In this document: piece by piece, positions 8,410-16,798 of the stretch
Position numbering within the stretch: position 1 is the first letter of the stretch
How the letters are laid out: every line of letters starts with the position of its first letter
From: Oscillospiraceae bacterium
GTDB taxonomy: Bacteria; Bacillota; Clostridia; Oscillospirales; Ruminococcaceae
Length of the DNA: 64,000 bases
Direction of reading: 5' to 3'
NCBI GenBank assembly: GCA_017436575.1
Contig: JAFSCU010000043.1
Location: 1-64,000, forward strand
The notes under the pieces: model-generated
What the model was told of the DNA's origin: nothing
Seen by the model: the letters and a program-made list of their open reading frames with translations, nothing else
Databases searched by the model: none
Program-made: the position numbers and the translations under genes

Positions 8410-9120
8410 TCAGCCGTTGCAGCCACAGTCATCTTCACTGTCGTTTTCAGCTGCAAACCCACAGCCTGTTTCAAAGTTGTCACAGAATGTCAGTGCATCG
8501 TATGGATATGGCCTGATACCTTCCACCCATATACTTTCTCTTTTCCACAGTTTATCCACAATGTTGCCCCTGATTCTTGCCATGTATCTTGGGCAGGCGC
8601 CTGTTGTATCTTTATAAATATTACAGCTTAACTGTACCGTCATACAACTGCCGTCTATATATGCCAGTTCATCTTTCAGCGCAGTTGCCATTACACCGTT
8701 TTCAGCGGAATAGAAATTGTACAGAACTTCATCCACTACCTGTACAGGAATTGCTATATATGTAGGTGGGCAGCCTTCTTTTTCTGGTATGCTGCGCACA
8801 ACAATCTGCCCGTTGATTGTAACCCTTACGCCAGGTTTATCAGTATCGCAGTACACCAGTTCTTCATGGGCATCTGTAACCCTGAAGCTGGCATAAGATG
8901 TATCTATAACACCTGGATAGCTGATTATACCACGGCAATTGTTCAGAATACCGTTTACACTTGGCAGCGGAATACTTGTACGAATCTGTTTTGTTGCAAT
9001 AAATCTTACATTTTGTGCAGTGATGTTAAGATATTCCATTTCAGGTACATTGTCCAGAATACCAAACCTTGTTTTGTTATTGCACAGATAATCTTTTACA
9101 CAGTTGATTTCTGCATTCAT
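8410..9120 (-). CDS. hypothetical cysteine-containing protein
   Basis: A 236-residue protein without signal peptide or transmembrane segment. It is rich in beta-prone stretches (VRFIATKQIRTSIPLP, VRVTINGQIVVRSIP, YIAIPVQVVDEVLYNFY) and ends in an acidic, Cys/Gly-rich tail (CGFAAENDSEDDCGCNG). The start has GGAGGATATATT directly before the ATG. The arrangement resembles small beta-rich spore or exosporium-type proteins with cysteine tails, but I found no diagnostic motif and do not assign a function. It is monocistronic and convergent with the GTPase operon. Confidence 0.6.
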   Translation of the reverse strand: MNAEINCVKDYLCNNKTRFGILDNVPEMEYLNITAQNVRFIATKQIRTSIPLPSVNGILNNCRGIISYPGVIDTSYASFRVTDAHEELVYCDTDKPGVRVTINGQIVVRSIPEKEGCPPTYIAIPVQVVDEVLYNFYSAENGVMATALKDELAYIDGSCMTVQLSCNIYKDTTGACPRYMARIRGNIVDKLWKRESIWVEGIRPYPYDALTFCDNFETGCGFAAENDSEDDCGCNG

Positions 9121-9214
9121 AATATATCCTCCATAAATATTATTAGCAATCGCTTAAAATATAATATGTGAAAAAACTGAATATGTTACATTGATATATA
9201 AAAATAAAATCTTC

Positions 9215-9243
9215 TTGTTAGATTAGCTGTAAAATGGTATACT
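9215..9243 (+). promoter_or_regulatory. probable sigma-A promoter of the HAD/SGNH/gpsA string
   Basis: TTGTTA (9215-9220) and TATACT (9238-9243) are spaced by 17 bp, about 30 bp before the HAD gene start. Confidence 0.55.
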
Positions 9244-9273
9244 ATAATGTAAGACAGTAAGGATGTGAGATAT

Positions 9274-9927
9274 ATGAAATATAAAGCAATTTTTTTTGAC
9301 CTTGATGGCACACTTACCAATCCTGAAGAAGGTATAGTAAACTCTATCCGGTTTGCTGCAGAATTTTATGGACTGAAAAATGTCAATGAGCTTAAACCGG
9401 GGTTCAGAAAATATATCGGCCCACCATTGATGGACACATTTATTGAACTTCTTGGTCCTGATGTTCAGCAGGCAGAGGCAGCAGTGGCCAAATACCGCGA
9501 ACGTTTTGCACCAATCGGTATCTATGAAAACGAAATTTATCCCGGTGTAGTAGAAACTCTGGCAAAACTGAAAGAAAAAGGCTATGTTCTGTGTACAGCC
9601 AGCAGTAAGCCAGAAAAGTTTGTAGATACCATATTGGAACATTTTGATATAAAAAAATATTTTGATTATGTTGGTGGCGCTACTATGGACGGTCGCATCA
9701 GCAAAAAGGAAGATGTTATTGATTATGTGCTGAAACAAACCGGTTTTGCGCCATCACAGGCGCTTATGGTTGGCGATAGAATGTTTGACCTTACAGGTGC
9801 TGCAGAATTTGGAATGGATGCTGTTGGTGTTCTGTATGGTTTTGGCAGCCGGGATGAACTATCTGCACATCCTAACATTGCACTTATAGATGATATAAGA
9901 GAATTAATAAAAGTATTGGAAAATTAG
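9274..9927 (+). CDS. HAD-family phosphatase (phosphoglycolate phosphatase-like)
   Basis: A 217-residue haloacid dehalogenase hydrolase. Motif I is FFDLDGTL with nucleophile Asp9 and acid/base Asp11, motif II is the TASSKP segment, motif III includes the Lys before FDY, and motif IV is MVGDRMFDLTGA. A helical cap follows motif I (subclass C1, as in Gph and PgmB). The start at ATG 9274 is preferred over GTG 9265 because AAGGA lies upstream at suitable distance and the first strand of the fold begins here. Closely related proteins act on phosphoglycolate, pyrophosphate or 5'-nucleotides, so the substrate remains open. The SGNH gene starts 3 bp after the stop. Confidence 0.85.
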   Translation: MKYKAIFFDLDGTLTNPEEGIVNSIRFAAEFYGLKNVNELKPGFRKYIGPPLMDTFIELLGPDVQQAEAAVAKYRERFAPIGIYENEIYPGVVETLAKLKEKGYVLCTASSKPEKFVDTILEHFDIKKYFDYVGGATMDGRISKKEDVIDYVLKQTGFAPSQALMVGDRMFDLTGAAEFGMDAVGVLYGFGSRDELSAHPNIALIDDIRELIKVLEN

Positions 9928-9930
9928 ACC

Positions 9931-11406
9931 ATGGCAACATATAAATCCCCTAAAAAGAAACACACACTTGCAGATTATCTGAAAGTGTACAAAAAAAGAT
10001 TTATGAAACTGGATAAGAAAACCAGAATACAGCTTATTGTTATTGCTGTTCTTCTGGTGCGGATATTCTTCACAGCTATCACAGCATTGTTTGGCAGAGG
10101 AAAAAATCCTGCTTCTTCCAGTGAAATTATTGGCAATACTGTTCTGGCATCAGGTTCATATGACCCACAGGCAGATGCAAAATACGAAGATGAATACCTG
10201 AAACTTATCAAGGAATATGATGATGTTGTTATTCCTGAAAATGATATCGAAGACCGAAATTATTTCCGTGAAACACTGTTTATTGGTGACTCAAATACAG
10301 AAGGTCTGGCTGCATATAATCATCTGTCATTGCAGTATGTACTGGGTATGACTGGTATGCCAATCCAGCAAGTAGTAAGCAATAAATGCATGTGGTTTGT
10401 TGGCTATGAAGAACCTGTTACTATTCCAACTGCTGTAAGTATGCTGAAACCGCGCCGAATTATTATTAATTTTGGTACAAACAACGCCGGTGGCACAGAA
10501 ACATCAGACTTTATTATGTATTACAATAAAGCACTTGATGCCATTGAAAAGGCATATCCTTATGCGGATATTATTGTGGCGTCAGTAATCCCTGTCGGTA
10601 AAACCAGAGATTATCCAAGTATTACTATGCAGGATATTGATGATTTCAATATTGCACTTGCAGAAATGTGCCGCGAACGCGGTCATAAATTCCTTAACAC
10701 AGCCGAAATGTACAAAGACCCTGAAAATGGTTTTATGAAGACGGAATATATTGCCAAAGACGGTGTCCATCTTACATCAGAAGGATATAAAGCCTTGCTG
10801 GAATATGTAGGCAGTCATAAGCATGTGGTCAAAGATGAAAGACCGGCCCGAGGCAATATCCCAACCAGAAGGAATGCACCGTATGTGGCAGAAGGTTCTT
10901 CCAGTTCATCAGTTTCCAGTAGTATGGTATCCTCCAGCATTGCTTCCTCAAGTATAGCGTCTTCCAGCATTGTGTCTTCATCACAGGTGGTATCATCCAG
11001 CAAGGTGCATTCATCCAGCAATGCAATATCTTCCAGCAAAGTTGATTCCTCCAGTGTGGCAGCTTCTTCCAGTCAGGTGGTAGTGTCGCCAAGTCCATCA
11101 TTGGCACCAAGCCCATCTCCTACTGAAGAACCATCAGCAGAACCAACTGCTGAACCTACACAGCAGCCTACTGAAGAACCAACAGTGGAACCTACAGCAG
11201 AGCCTACTCCAACTACAACAGTTGAACCAACTGTGGAGCCTACTGTTGAACCTACACAGGAAGCTACACCACGGCCTACCCCAGAACCAACCCCAACACC
11301 GGAACCAACTCCTGCTCCAACACCAGAACCGACTCCAACTCCTACTCCGGAGCCAACACCTGTGCCACCTGCAGATGTACAGGTAAATACTCCGGAAACA
11401 GAATAG
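9931..11406 (+). CDS. membrane-anchored SGNH/GDSL hydrolase with Ser-rich and Pro/Thr/Glu-repeat tail
   Basis: 491 residues. A basic cytoplasmic stretch (1-32) is followed by one membrane helix (about 33-54), an external SGNH hydrolase domain (about 105-300), a Ser-rich stretch (about 323-390) and a long EPTPEPTP-type tail to the C terminus. Block I is FIGDSNTEG (catalytic Ser121), block III is INFGTNNAG, and block V is DGVHLTSEGY with the Asp/His pair near 277-280. The GDSL motif reads GDSN, as in many acyl-polysaccharide esterases. The external orientation suggests action on cell-wall glycans or capsule acyl groups, by inference. No cell-wall-binding domain follows the PT tail, which is unusual for such linkers. 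The gene follows the HAD gene by 3 bp. Confidence 0.8.
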   Translation: MATYKSPKKKHTLADYLKVYKKRFMKLDKKTRIQLIVIAVLLVRIFFTAITALFGRGKNPASSSEIIGNTVLASGSYDPQADAKYEDEYLKLIKEYDDVVIPENDIEDRNYFRETLFIGDSNTEGLAAYNHLSLQYVLGMTGMPIQQVVSNKCMWFVGYEEPVTIPTAVSMLKPRRIIINFGTNNAGGTETSDFIMYYNKALDAIEKAYPYADIIVASVIPVGKTRDYPSITMQDIDDFNIALAEMCRERGHKFLNTAEMYKDPENGFMKTEYIAKDGVHLTSEGYKALLEYVGSHKHVVKDERPARGNIPTRRNAPYVAEGSSSSSVSSSMVSSSIASSSIASSSIVSSSQVVSSSKVHSSSNAISSSKVDSSSVAASSSQVVVSPSPSLAPSPSPTEEPSAEPTAEPTQQPTEEPTVEPTAEPTPTTTVEPTVEPTVEPTQEATPRPTPEPTPTPEPTPAPTPEPTPTPTPEPTPVPPADVQVNTPETE

Positions 11407-11444
11407 ATTAAATATAAATTACATATGATGAAAGGAACGATTAT

Positions 11445-12413
11445 ATGAACGTTACAGTTTTAGGCTCCGGCAGATGGGGCACATTCCTTGCAGTTTATCA
11501 TTCCAGAAAAAATAATGTGGCACTTTGGGGCCTTGAAGGCAGTCCTGATTATGAACAGCTGCTGAAAGAGAGAAAAAACTCTTATCTCGAGTTGCCTGAT
11601 AATCTTATTCTTGAACCTGACCTGGGCAAAGCACTTGACAGGGCAGAATACATTGTTATTTCTATCAGTGCTCAGCATTTAAGAGAGTTCTGTGAAAGAA
11701 TCAATCAGTACAATGTTCACGGTAAAACTTTTATCCTTTGTATGAAAGGGATTGAAAGTGAAACAGGTGAAAGACTTTCACAGATTGTTAAAGAAACAAT
11801 CCGCCAGTATGTAAATATATGTGTCTGGGTTGGTCCTGGTCATGTACAGGACTTTATGGCTGGCATACCAAACTGCATGGTTGTTGACAGTGAAGACAAA
11901 ATAGTTATTGATGATGTTGTAAACAAATTTTCATCAGACCTTATCCGCCTTTATCTTGGTGACGACCTTGTCGGCACAGAAATAGGTGCTGCTGCAAAAA
12001 ATGTTATCGGTATTGCGGCAGGTATGCTGGATGGTGCCAAACTTTCCAGTCTGAAAGGTGCACTTATGGCCCGCGGTGCCAGAGAAGTTTCCCGCCTTAT
12101 AAATGCAATGGGTGGCAATGAACTGTCTGCCTATGGTCTGGCACATCTGGGTGACTACGAAGCAACTTTGTTCTCACTTCACAGCCAGAACAGAATGTTT
12201 GGGGAAAAATTCATCACAAAACAGCCATATTCAAAACTGGCAGAAGGTGTGGCTACAGTTAAAGCACTGATGAAGCTTTCCCGGGAATATAATGTAGAAA
12301 TGCCTATTTCCCGACTGGTTTATGATGTTATATATAACAATGTGGACCCTATGAAAGCTCTTACATCACTGTTTGACAGAGATGTAAAAGTAGAATTTTC
12401 CAACGAATATTAA
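11445..12413 (+). CDS. gpsA: NAD(P)H-dependent glycerol-3-phosphate dehydrogenase
   Basis: A 322-residue protein that reduces dihydroxyacetone phosphate to sn-glycerol 3-phosphate for phospholipid synthesis in the cytoplasm. The Rossmann dinucleotide-binding motif is at the N terminus (LGSGRWGTFLA). The catalytic Lys lies in GTEIGAAAKNVIGIAAG, and the GPGH segment and C-terminal helical domain are in place. The later motif is less typical (usual GpsA has GNDTRAAL-like residues, here LKGALMARGAREV), so it belongs to a divergent GpsA branch. GAAAGGAAC precedes the ATG. It is the last gene of a likely operon with the HAD and SGNH genes and is followed by a strong terminator. Confidence 0.82.
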   Translation: MNVTVLGSGRWGTFLAVYHSRKNNVALWGLEGSPDYEQLLKERKNSYLELPDNLILEPDLGKALDRAEYIVISISAQHLREFCERINQYNVHGKTFILCMKGIESETGERLSQIVKETIRQYVNICVWVGPGHVQDFMAGIPNCMVVDSEDKIVIDDVVNKFSSDLIRLYLGDDLVGTEIGAAAKNVIGIAAGMLDGAKLSSLKGALMARGAREVSRLINAMGGNELSAYGLAHLGDYEATLFSLHSQNRMFGEKFITKQPYSKLAEGVATVKALMKLSREYNVEMPISRLVYDVIYNNVDPMKALTSLFDRDVKVEFSNEY

Positions 12414-12415
12414 AT

Positions 12416-12449
12416 AAAAAAGCCGACTGCTATCTGCAGTCGGCTTTTT
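12416..12449 (+). terminator. rho-independent terminator after gpsA
   Basis: A stem of about 13 bp (AAAGCCGACTGC / GCAGTCGGCTTT) around a TATCT loop, with a five-T tail. Confidence 0.9.
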
Positions 12450-12460
12450 GTTAATGTTAC

Positions 12461-12489
12461 TTTACATATTTTTACATTAATAGTATAAT
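12461..12489 (+). promoter_or_regulatory. probable sigma-A promoter of the M42 peptidase
   Basis: TTTACA (12461-12466) and TATAAT (12484-12489) are separated by 17 bp and lie 29 bp upstream of the start codon. Confidence 0.7.
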
Positions 12490-12518
12490 TATAAAAAATT
12501 CAGAAACAGGTGATTGAA

Positions 12519-13550
12519 ATGAAACGGAATTTAAAAGAATATATGCTCAGTCAGTTGGAAAAACTGCTGTCTATTCCAAGCCCTACAGGCTACACAAAAG
12601 AAGTAAGTGAATATCTTATGGCAGAGCTTACATCCATGGGTTATGCACCATACTGTCTTAACAAAGGCGGTGTAATCTGTGCTTTGAACGAAGGCGAAAA
12701 TGCACTTATGCTGGCAGCCCACGTTGACACATTGGGTGCAATGGTAAAAACTATCAAAGGTAACGGTGCACTTATGGTTACACCTCTTGGTGGTTTACAG
12801 GCACCAAATGTGGAAACTGAAACAGTTACAGTTATCACAAGAGAAGGCAAAAAATATGAAGGCACATTCCAGGTGGAAAATGCATCATCTCATGTAAACA
12901 GAGAAGTAGCCACTGCCGTTAGAGCATTTGACAGTACACTGGAACTTTTATTGGACGAAAAAGTTTATTCCAAAGATGATACAAAGAAACTTGGAATTGA
13001 AACAGGTGACTTTGTAGCGGTAAATCCACGCTTTACAATTACAGAAAGCGGTTTTATAAAAAGCCGTTTCCTTGATGACAAAGCATCAGCCGCTGTTTTG
13101 TTGACTTTGGCTAAAGCACTTAAAGACGGTTATGCATCATTCAACAGAAAAGTATACATCAATTTTACAGTTTATGAAGAAGTTGGTCATGGTGCTGCTG
13201 CTGGTATTCCGGCAGATGTTGTAGATATGATAAGCGTTGATATGGGTTGTGTTGGCAATGGTCTCAACTGCAAAGAAACACAGGTTTCTATCTGTGCAAA
13301 AGACTCATCCGGTCCTTACAACTATGATGTTGTAAATGAACTGGTGGCAGCAGCAAAAAATGCAGGCGCTGATTATGCTATAGACATTTACCCATTCTAT
13401 GGCTCTGATGTTGATGTAAGCCTTAAAGCAGGCTATGATATCCGTCATGGTCTTATTGGTCCAGGTGTTTATGCTTCCCATGGTTATGAACGCAGTCATG
13501 TTGATGGTCTTGTAAATACATACAAATTACTGGATGCATATCTCAAATAG
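12519..13550 (+). CDS. M42 family metallo-aminopeptidase
   Basis: A 343-residue cytoplasmic, two-metal aminopeptidase of the M42 family (PepA/FrvX/YsdC type), which forms large tetrahedral assemblies that trim peptides. Metal-binding and catalytic motifs are visible: AAHVDTLG (His68, Asp70), the LDDKAS segment with the bridging Asp, YEEVGHGAA with the catalytic and ligand Glu pair, VDMGCVG, and a C-terminal His in YASHGYERSH. ATG 12519 is preferred over an in-frame GTG at 12510 because AGGTGA lies 6 bases before it. The gene is monocistronic, with its own promoter and terminator. Confidence 0.9.
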   Translation: MKRNLKEYMLSQLEKLLSIPSPTGYTKEVSEYLMAELTSMGYAPYCLNKGGVICALNEGENALMLAAHVDTLGAMVKTIKGNGALMVTPLGGLQAPNVETETVTVITREGKKYEGTFQVENASSHVNREVATAVRAFDSTLELLLDEKVYSKDDTKKLGIETGDFVAVNPRFTITESGFIKSRFLDDKASAAVLLTLAKALKDGYASFNRKVYINFTVYEEVGHGAAAGIPADVVDMISVDMGCVGNGLNCKETQVSICAKDSSGPYNYDVVNELVAAAKNAGADYAIDIYPFYGSDVDVSLKAGYDIRHGLIGPGVYASHGYERSHVDGLVNTYKLLDAYLK

Positions 13551-13553
13551 TAA

Positions 13554-13585
13554 AAACTCCCTTACAAATTACTGTAAGGGAGTTT
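13554..13585. terminator. bidirectional terminator
   Basis: AAACTCCCTTACA and TGTAAGGGAGTTT form a 13-bp stem between the convergent M42 and YesL-like genes, usable from both sides. Confidence 0.85.
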
Positions 13586-13587
13586 AT

Positions 13588-14277
13588 TTATATTATATCA
13601 CTGATGAATTCTGCATCAGAATGTGCAAAGCCTGCAGCAAGTCCTGGAACAGAAAACATTATAACCAACATCAAAGGCAATGTTTTAGGTAACATCAGAA
13701 AAATACCTGCAATTGTAAAGATTGAAACAATAACAGCAATAACTGTTTTTTTCATTTTTTCAAACACTGTTGATATGGCAACAGATAACAGTTCTTTTGT
13801 ACTTTTGGTTTCATTTCTGCTTTCGGTAAAAGCAGGGAAAAGGTGAATGGCTGTTGACCAGATAAAAATCAAAACCAAAAGTGAAACAGATGCAAATGGT
13901 ATATACATAACATTTGACGATGCCAATGTCAGATATATTATCAAACCAGCTGTAAAGACAAAGGTCAGCAATATTACGGCAAGCCCTGGAAAAAACGTTC
14001 TTTTGAAATATTTTTTGAAAACATCAAAATATGTTTTTCTGACCTGTGAAACAGAACCGGTTCTCACAAGCTGATTTGTGCAGTATAACAATGCTGTTAT
14101 TGCACCACCGCCGGTGAAAAGAATTATAAAAGGCAACACAGGTATTGTGGTTATTATAAAGAAAAAGTTAAGCTTTACAAGAGTCAGCAATCCATCCGAG
14201 TCCATCAGTATTTCTCGCAGTCTCAAAACAGAGCTGCCTTTTGTAACCTGAAATTTATTGTTAGCAGAATTATCCAT
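13588..14277 (-). CDS. YesL-like (DUF624) membrane protein
   Basis: A 229-residue polytopic membrane protein with about five hydrophobic segments. The N-terminal part (ILMDSDGLLTLVKLNFFFIITTIPV) and the PALTALYYVTNKLVR-like segment, here GGAITALLYCTNQLVRTG, followed by TYFDVFKKYFKR, match the DUF624/YesL family. These proteins are of unknown biochemical function and are nearly always encoded beside carbohydrate ABC transporters in Bacillota. That is the case here: the sugar-uptake operon starts divergently about 300 bp away. A role in transporter assembly or regulation is inference. Confidence 0.75.
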   Translation of the reverse strand: MDNSANNKFQVTKGSSVLRLREILMDSDGLLTLVKLNFFFIITTIPVLPFIILFTGGGAITALLYCTNQLVRTGSVSQVRKTYFDVFKKYFKRTFFPGLAVILLTFVFTAGLIIYLTLASSNVMYIPFASVSLLVLIFIWSTAIHLFPAFTESRNETKSTKELLSVAISTVFEKMKKTVIAVIVSIFTIAGIFLMLPKTLPLMLVIMFSVPGLAAGFAHSDAEFISDII

Positions 14278-14475
14278 TTATTAGCACACTTTCATTTGAA
14301 TAAAATACAATAAATATAATAAATAAAAATTGTATTTTTTGCAAGTAGAAATATGTTATTTGTTTAACAATGATAAAATGAGAATATAAAGAAAATTTAA
14401 AAATGGTATTTTGCACAAAAATGTTGGAAATTTTACAGCAACTATACTATTTTGCATTAATAGTACAAAAATATC

Positions 14476-14536
14476 TTGAAAAATACATAGAATAGCATTA
14501 AAATATTTATTGAAATGGAAACTGGAAACGTTTCCA
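14476..14536 (+). promoter_or_regulatory. promoter and palindromic operator of the glucan-uptake operon
   Basis: TTGAAA (14476-14481) and TAAAAT (14499-14504) are spaced by 17 bp. A perfect 14-bp palindrome, TGGAAACGTTTCCA, lies at 14523-14536, beginning about 12 bp after the expected transcription start. Its CG-centred form is that of a LacI/CcpA-family operator. The LacI-type gene inside the operon (17640-18650) is the natural candidate to bind it; CcpA-type carbon control is an alternative. The intergenic region 14278-14475 on either side is AT-rich with no gene. Confidence 0.75.
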
Positions 14537-14574
14537 AAAATATGCGAAAGGCAAATCCATTAGGAGGAAAAATT

Positions 14575-15849
14575 ATGAAAAAACTTTTAGCTCTCATTCT
14601 GGCTATGGCTTGCATGCTCACAGTTTTCACAGCTTGTGGCGGCGGCGAAGTAGAAGCAGATACACCATCTGTTTACTATCTTAACTTTAAACCAGAACAG
14701 GATGCACAGTGGCAGGCTCTTGCAAAAGCTTACACTGATGAAACTGGTGTTCCTGTAACAGTTGTTACAGCTGCTTCCGGTGAATACGAAACAACTCTTA
14801 TGGCAGAAATGGGCAAATCTGATGCTCCAACTCTGTTCCAGGTTAACGGCCCTGTAGGTCTTGCTAACTGGAAAGATTACTGCTATGACTTCTCAGGTTC
14901 TGAAGTTTACGGCCAGCTGCTGGGCGATGACTTTGCTCTTGTTGAAGACGGCAAAGTTTACGGTCTTGCTTATGTTATCGAAACATATGGTATTATCGCT
15001 AACACAAAACTGCTGGATAAAGCAGGCTACACAGTAGAAGATATCAAATCTTTTGCTGACCTGAAAAAAGTTGCTGAAGACATCCAGGCAAGAAAAGATG
15101 AACTGGGCTTTGCAGCATTCTCATCTGCAGGTATGGACGGTTCTTCTGACTGGAGATTCAAAACTCACCTTGCAAACCTTCCTCTGACATTTGAATATCA
15201 GACAGAAGGTATCACTCCTGGTACAATCAAAGGTACATACCTTGACAACTACAGAAACATCTGGGATCTGTACATCAACAACTCTACATGTGACCCAGCA
15301 GAACTTTCTGCAAAAACAGGTAACGACGCTGTAACAGAAATGATCGATGGTAAAGCTGTTTTCTATCAGAACGGTACATGGGCAGCTGGCGACCTGGCTG
15401 CAATCATTGACGATCTGACAATGATTCCTCTTTACATTGGTGTTGGCGACGAAGCTAACCAGGGTCTGTGCACAGGTTCTGAAAACTACTGGTGTGTAAA
15501 CAGCCAGGCTTCTCAGGAAGATATCGATGCTACACTGGCATTCCTGAACTGGTGTGTAACATCTGACACAGGTATTAACGGCATGTGTAAAGAAATGGGC
15601 TTTGTAATTCCATTTGCAAAAGCTCTGCCAGCTGACAACAAATTTGTTAAAGAAGCTGACGCTATGATCGCTGCTGGTAAAGCTTCAATAGGTTGGAACT
15701 TCCCAACAATGCCATCTGAAGAATGGAAAAACATGGTTGGTCAGGCTCTTACAACTTATGCAGCAGACCAGACAGATGACAACTGGAACGTTGTTGTTAA
15801 AAACTTCGTTGATGGTTGGGCAGCTGAATACAAACTTGCTAACGGCTAA
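14575..15849 (+). CDS. carbohydrate ABC transporter solute-binding lipoprotein (CUT1 type)
   Basis: A 424-residue extracellular sugar-binding lipoprotein of family 1 (MalE-like). It has a signal peptide with a lipobox ending in FTAC, so Cys becomes lipidated. The mature part has the YYLNFKPEQDAQWQALAKAYTD and YGLAYVIETYGIIANTKLL segments of the family. The start at ATG 14575 follows GGAGG by 8 bases; the frame stays open further upstream, but a signal peptide there would make no sense. Synonymous codon use looks optimised, as in highly expressed genes. A hairpin downstream may dampen readthrough into the permeases. The neighbouring malQ suggests maltodextrin or another alpha-glucan as substrate. 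Confidence 0.9.
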   Translation: MKKLLALILAMACMLTVFTACGGGEVEADTPSVYYLNFKPEQDAQWQALAKAYTDETGVPVTVVTAASGEYETTLMAEMGKSDAPTLFQVNGPVGLANWKDYCYDFSGSEVYGQLLGDDFALVEDGKVYGLAYVIETYGIIANTKLLDKAGYTVEDIKSFADLKKVAEDIQARKDELGFAAFSSAGMDGSSDWRFKTHLANLPLTFEYQTEGITPGTIKGTYLDNYRNIWDLYINNSTCDPAELSAKTGNDAVTEMIDGKAVFYQNGTWAAGDLAAIIDDLTMIPLYIGVGDEANQGLCTGSENYWCVNSQASQEDIDATLAFLNWCVTSDTGINGMCKEMGFVIPFAKALPADNKFVKEADAMIAAGKASIGWNFPTMPSEEWKNMVGQALTTYAADQTDDNWNVVVKNFVDGWAAEYKLANG

Positions 15850-15896
15850 TCAATAAAATTAAATAATTCTATACTATTTAATAATTGAACGATACG

Positions 15897-15921
15897 GGGG
15901 CAGTAAATATACTGCCCCTTG
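15897..15921 (+). terminator. intercistronic hairpin (partial terminator) between binding protein and permeases
   Basis: GGGGCAGTA and TACTGCCCC form a 9-bp stem around AATA, followed by a short T-rich run. Such hairpins behind the binding-protein gene usually allow only partial readthrough, giving more binding protein than permease. Confidence 0.65.
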
Positions 15922-15946
15922 TTTATTATTATAAAAGGAGCGTTTT

Positions 15947-16798
15947 ATGGAAAAGGCACTAAAAAAATATGGTCCTATTTTCGTTCTTCCTACGCTGCTT
16001 GCTTTTACAATCGGTTTTATTATTCCGTTTATTGAAGGATTATATCTGTCATTCTGTCAGTTTACAACTGTAAAGAATGCCAAATTCGTAGGCCTCTCAA
16101 ACTATCAGAGCATACTTGCAGATGAACAGTTTATTTCCGCATTCGGATTTACTGTTTCATATGCAGTTGTATCCATTGTTGTAATCAATGTTATCGCACT
16201 GGGGCTGGCACTTCTGCTTACACGCGAACTTAAAGGTACAAACATTTTCCGTACAGTATTCTTTATGCCAAACCTTATCGGTGGTATCGTTTTGGGTTAT
16301 ATCTGGCAGATTCTTATCAACTGTGTACTTTCCATCGTTGGTCAGCCTCTGCTGGCACTTAACTCACAGGCTGGTTATTGGGGTCTTATTATCCTTACTG
16401 CATGGCAGCAGATAGGTTATATGATGATTATTTATATCGCCGGTTTACAGAATGTACCGGATGATCTTATCGAAGCAGCCGCTATTGACGGCGCAAATGC
16501 ATGGCAGACTTTCTGGAAAGTTAAACTTCCAATGATTATGTCTTCCATTACAGTATGTGTGTTCCTTACACTTACAAACTCTTTCAAACTTTTCGACCAG
16601 AACCTTGCTCTTACAGCTGGTGACCCTGCTCACTCTACAGAAATGCTGGCTCTCAATATCTACCAGACATTCTACTCACGTGCAGGTATGCAGTGGAAAG
16701 GCTTCGGCCAGGCTAAAGCTGTTCTGTTCTGTATTCTGGTTGTGGTTATTTCTTTTGCACAGCTCAGGGCAACTCGTTCCAAGGAGGTACAGCGGTAA
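15947..16798 (+). CDS. carbohydrate ABC transporter permease (MalF-like)
   Basis: A 283-residue inner-membrane permease with six predicted helices, starting with a cytoplasmic basic stretch and FVLPTLLAFTIGFIIPFIEGLYLSF-like helix. The cytoplasmic EAA loop that contacts the ATPase is DDLIEAAAIDGANAWQTFWKVKLPM, slightly split here to keep within length: its core EAAAIDGA is clear. It forms a heterodimer with the next gene product. GGAGCG precedes the ATG, and the stop codon overlaps the start of the next gene by one base (TAATG), indicating translational coupling. Confidence 0.92.
   Translation: MEKALKKYGPIFVLPTLLAFTIGFIIPFIEGLYLSFCQFTTVKNAKFVGLSNYQSILADEQFISAFGFTVSYAVVSIVVINVIALGLALLLTRELKGTNIFRTVFFMPNLIGGIVLGYIWQILINCVLSIVGQPLLALNSQAGYWGLIILTAWQQIGYMMIIYIAGLQNVPDDLIEAAAIDGANAWQTFWKVKLPMIMSSITVCVFLTLTNSFKLFDQNLALTAGDPAHSTEMLALNIYQTFYSRAGMQWKGFGQAKAVLFCILVVVISFAQLRATRSKEVQR

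Noticed and set aside
10815..11116. Minus-strand open frames rich in Leu, Glu, Trp and Cys
   Set aside because: They are antisense shadows of the Ser-rich coding repeat and have no start signals.
10900..11390. Tandem repeat array or CRISPR-like array
   Set aside because: The repetition follows codons for Ser-Ser and Glu-Pro-Thr-Pro in the SGNH protein frame; spacing and units are coding, not array-like.
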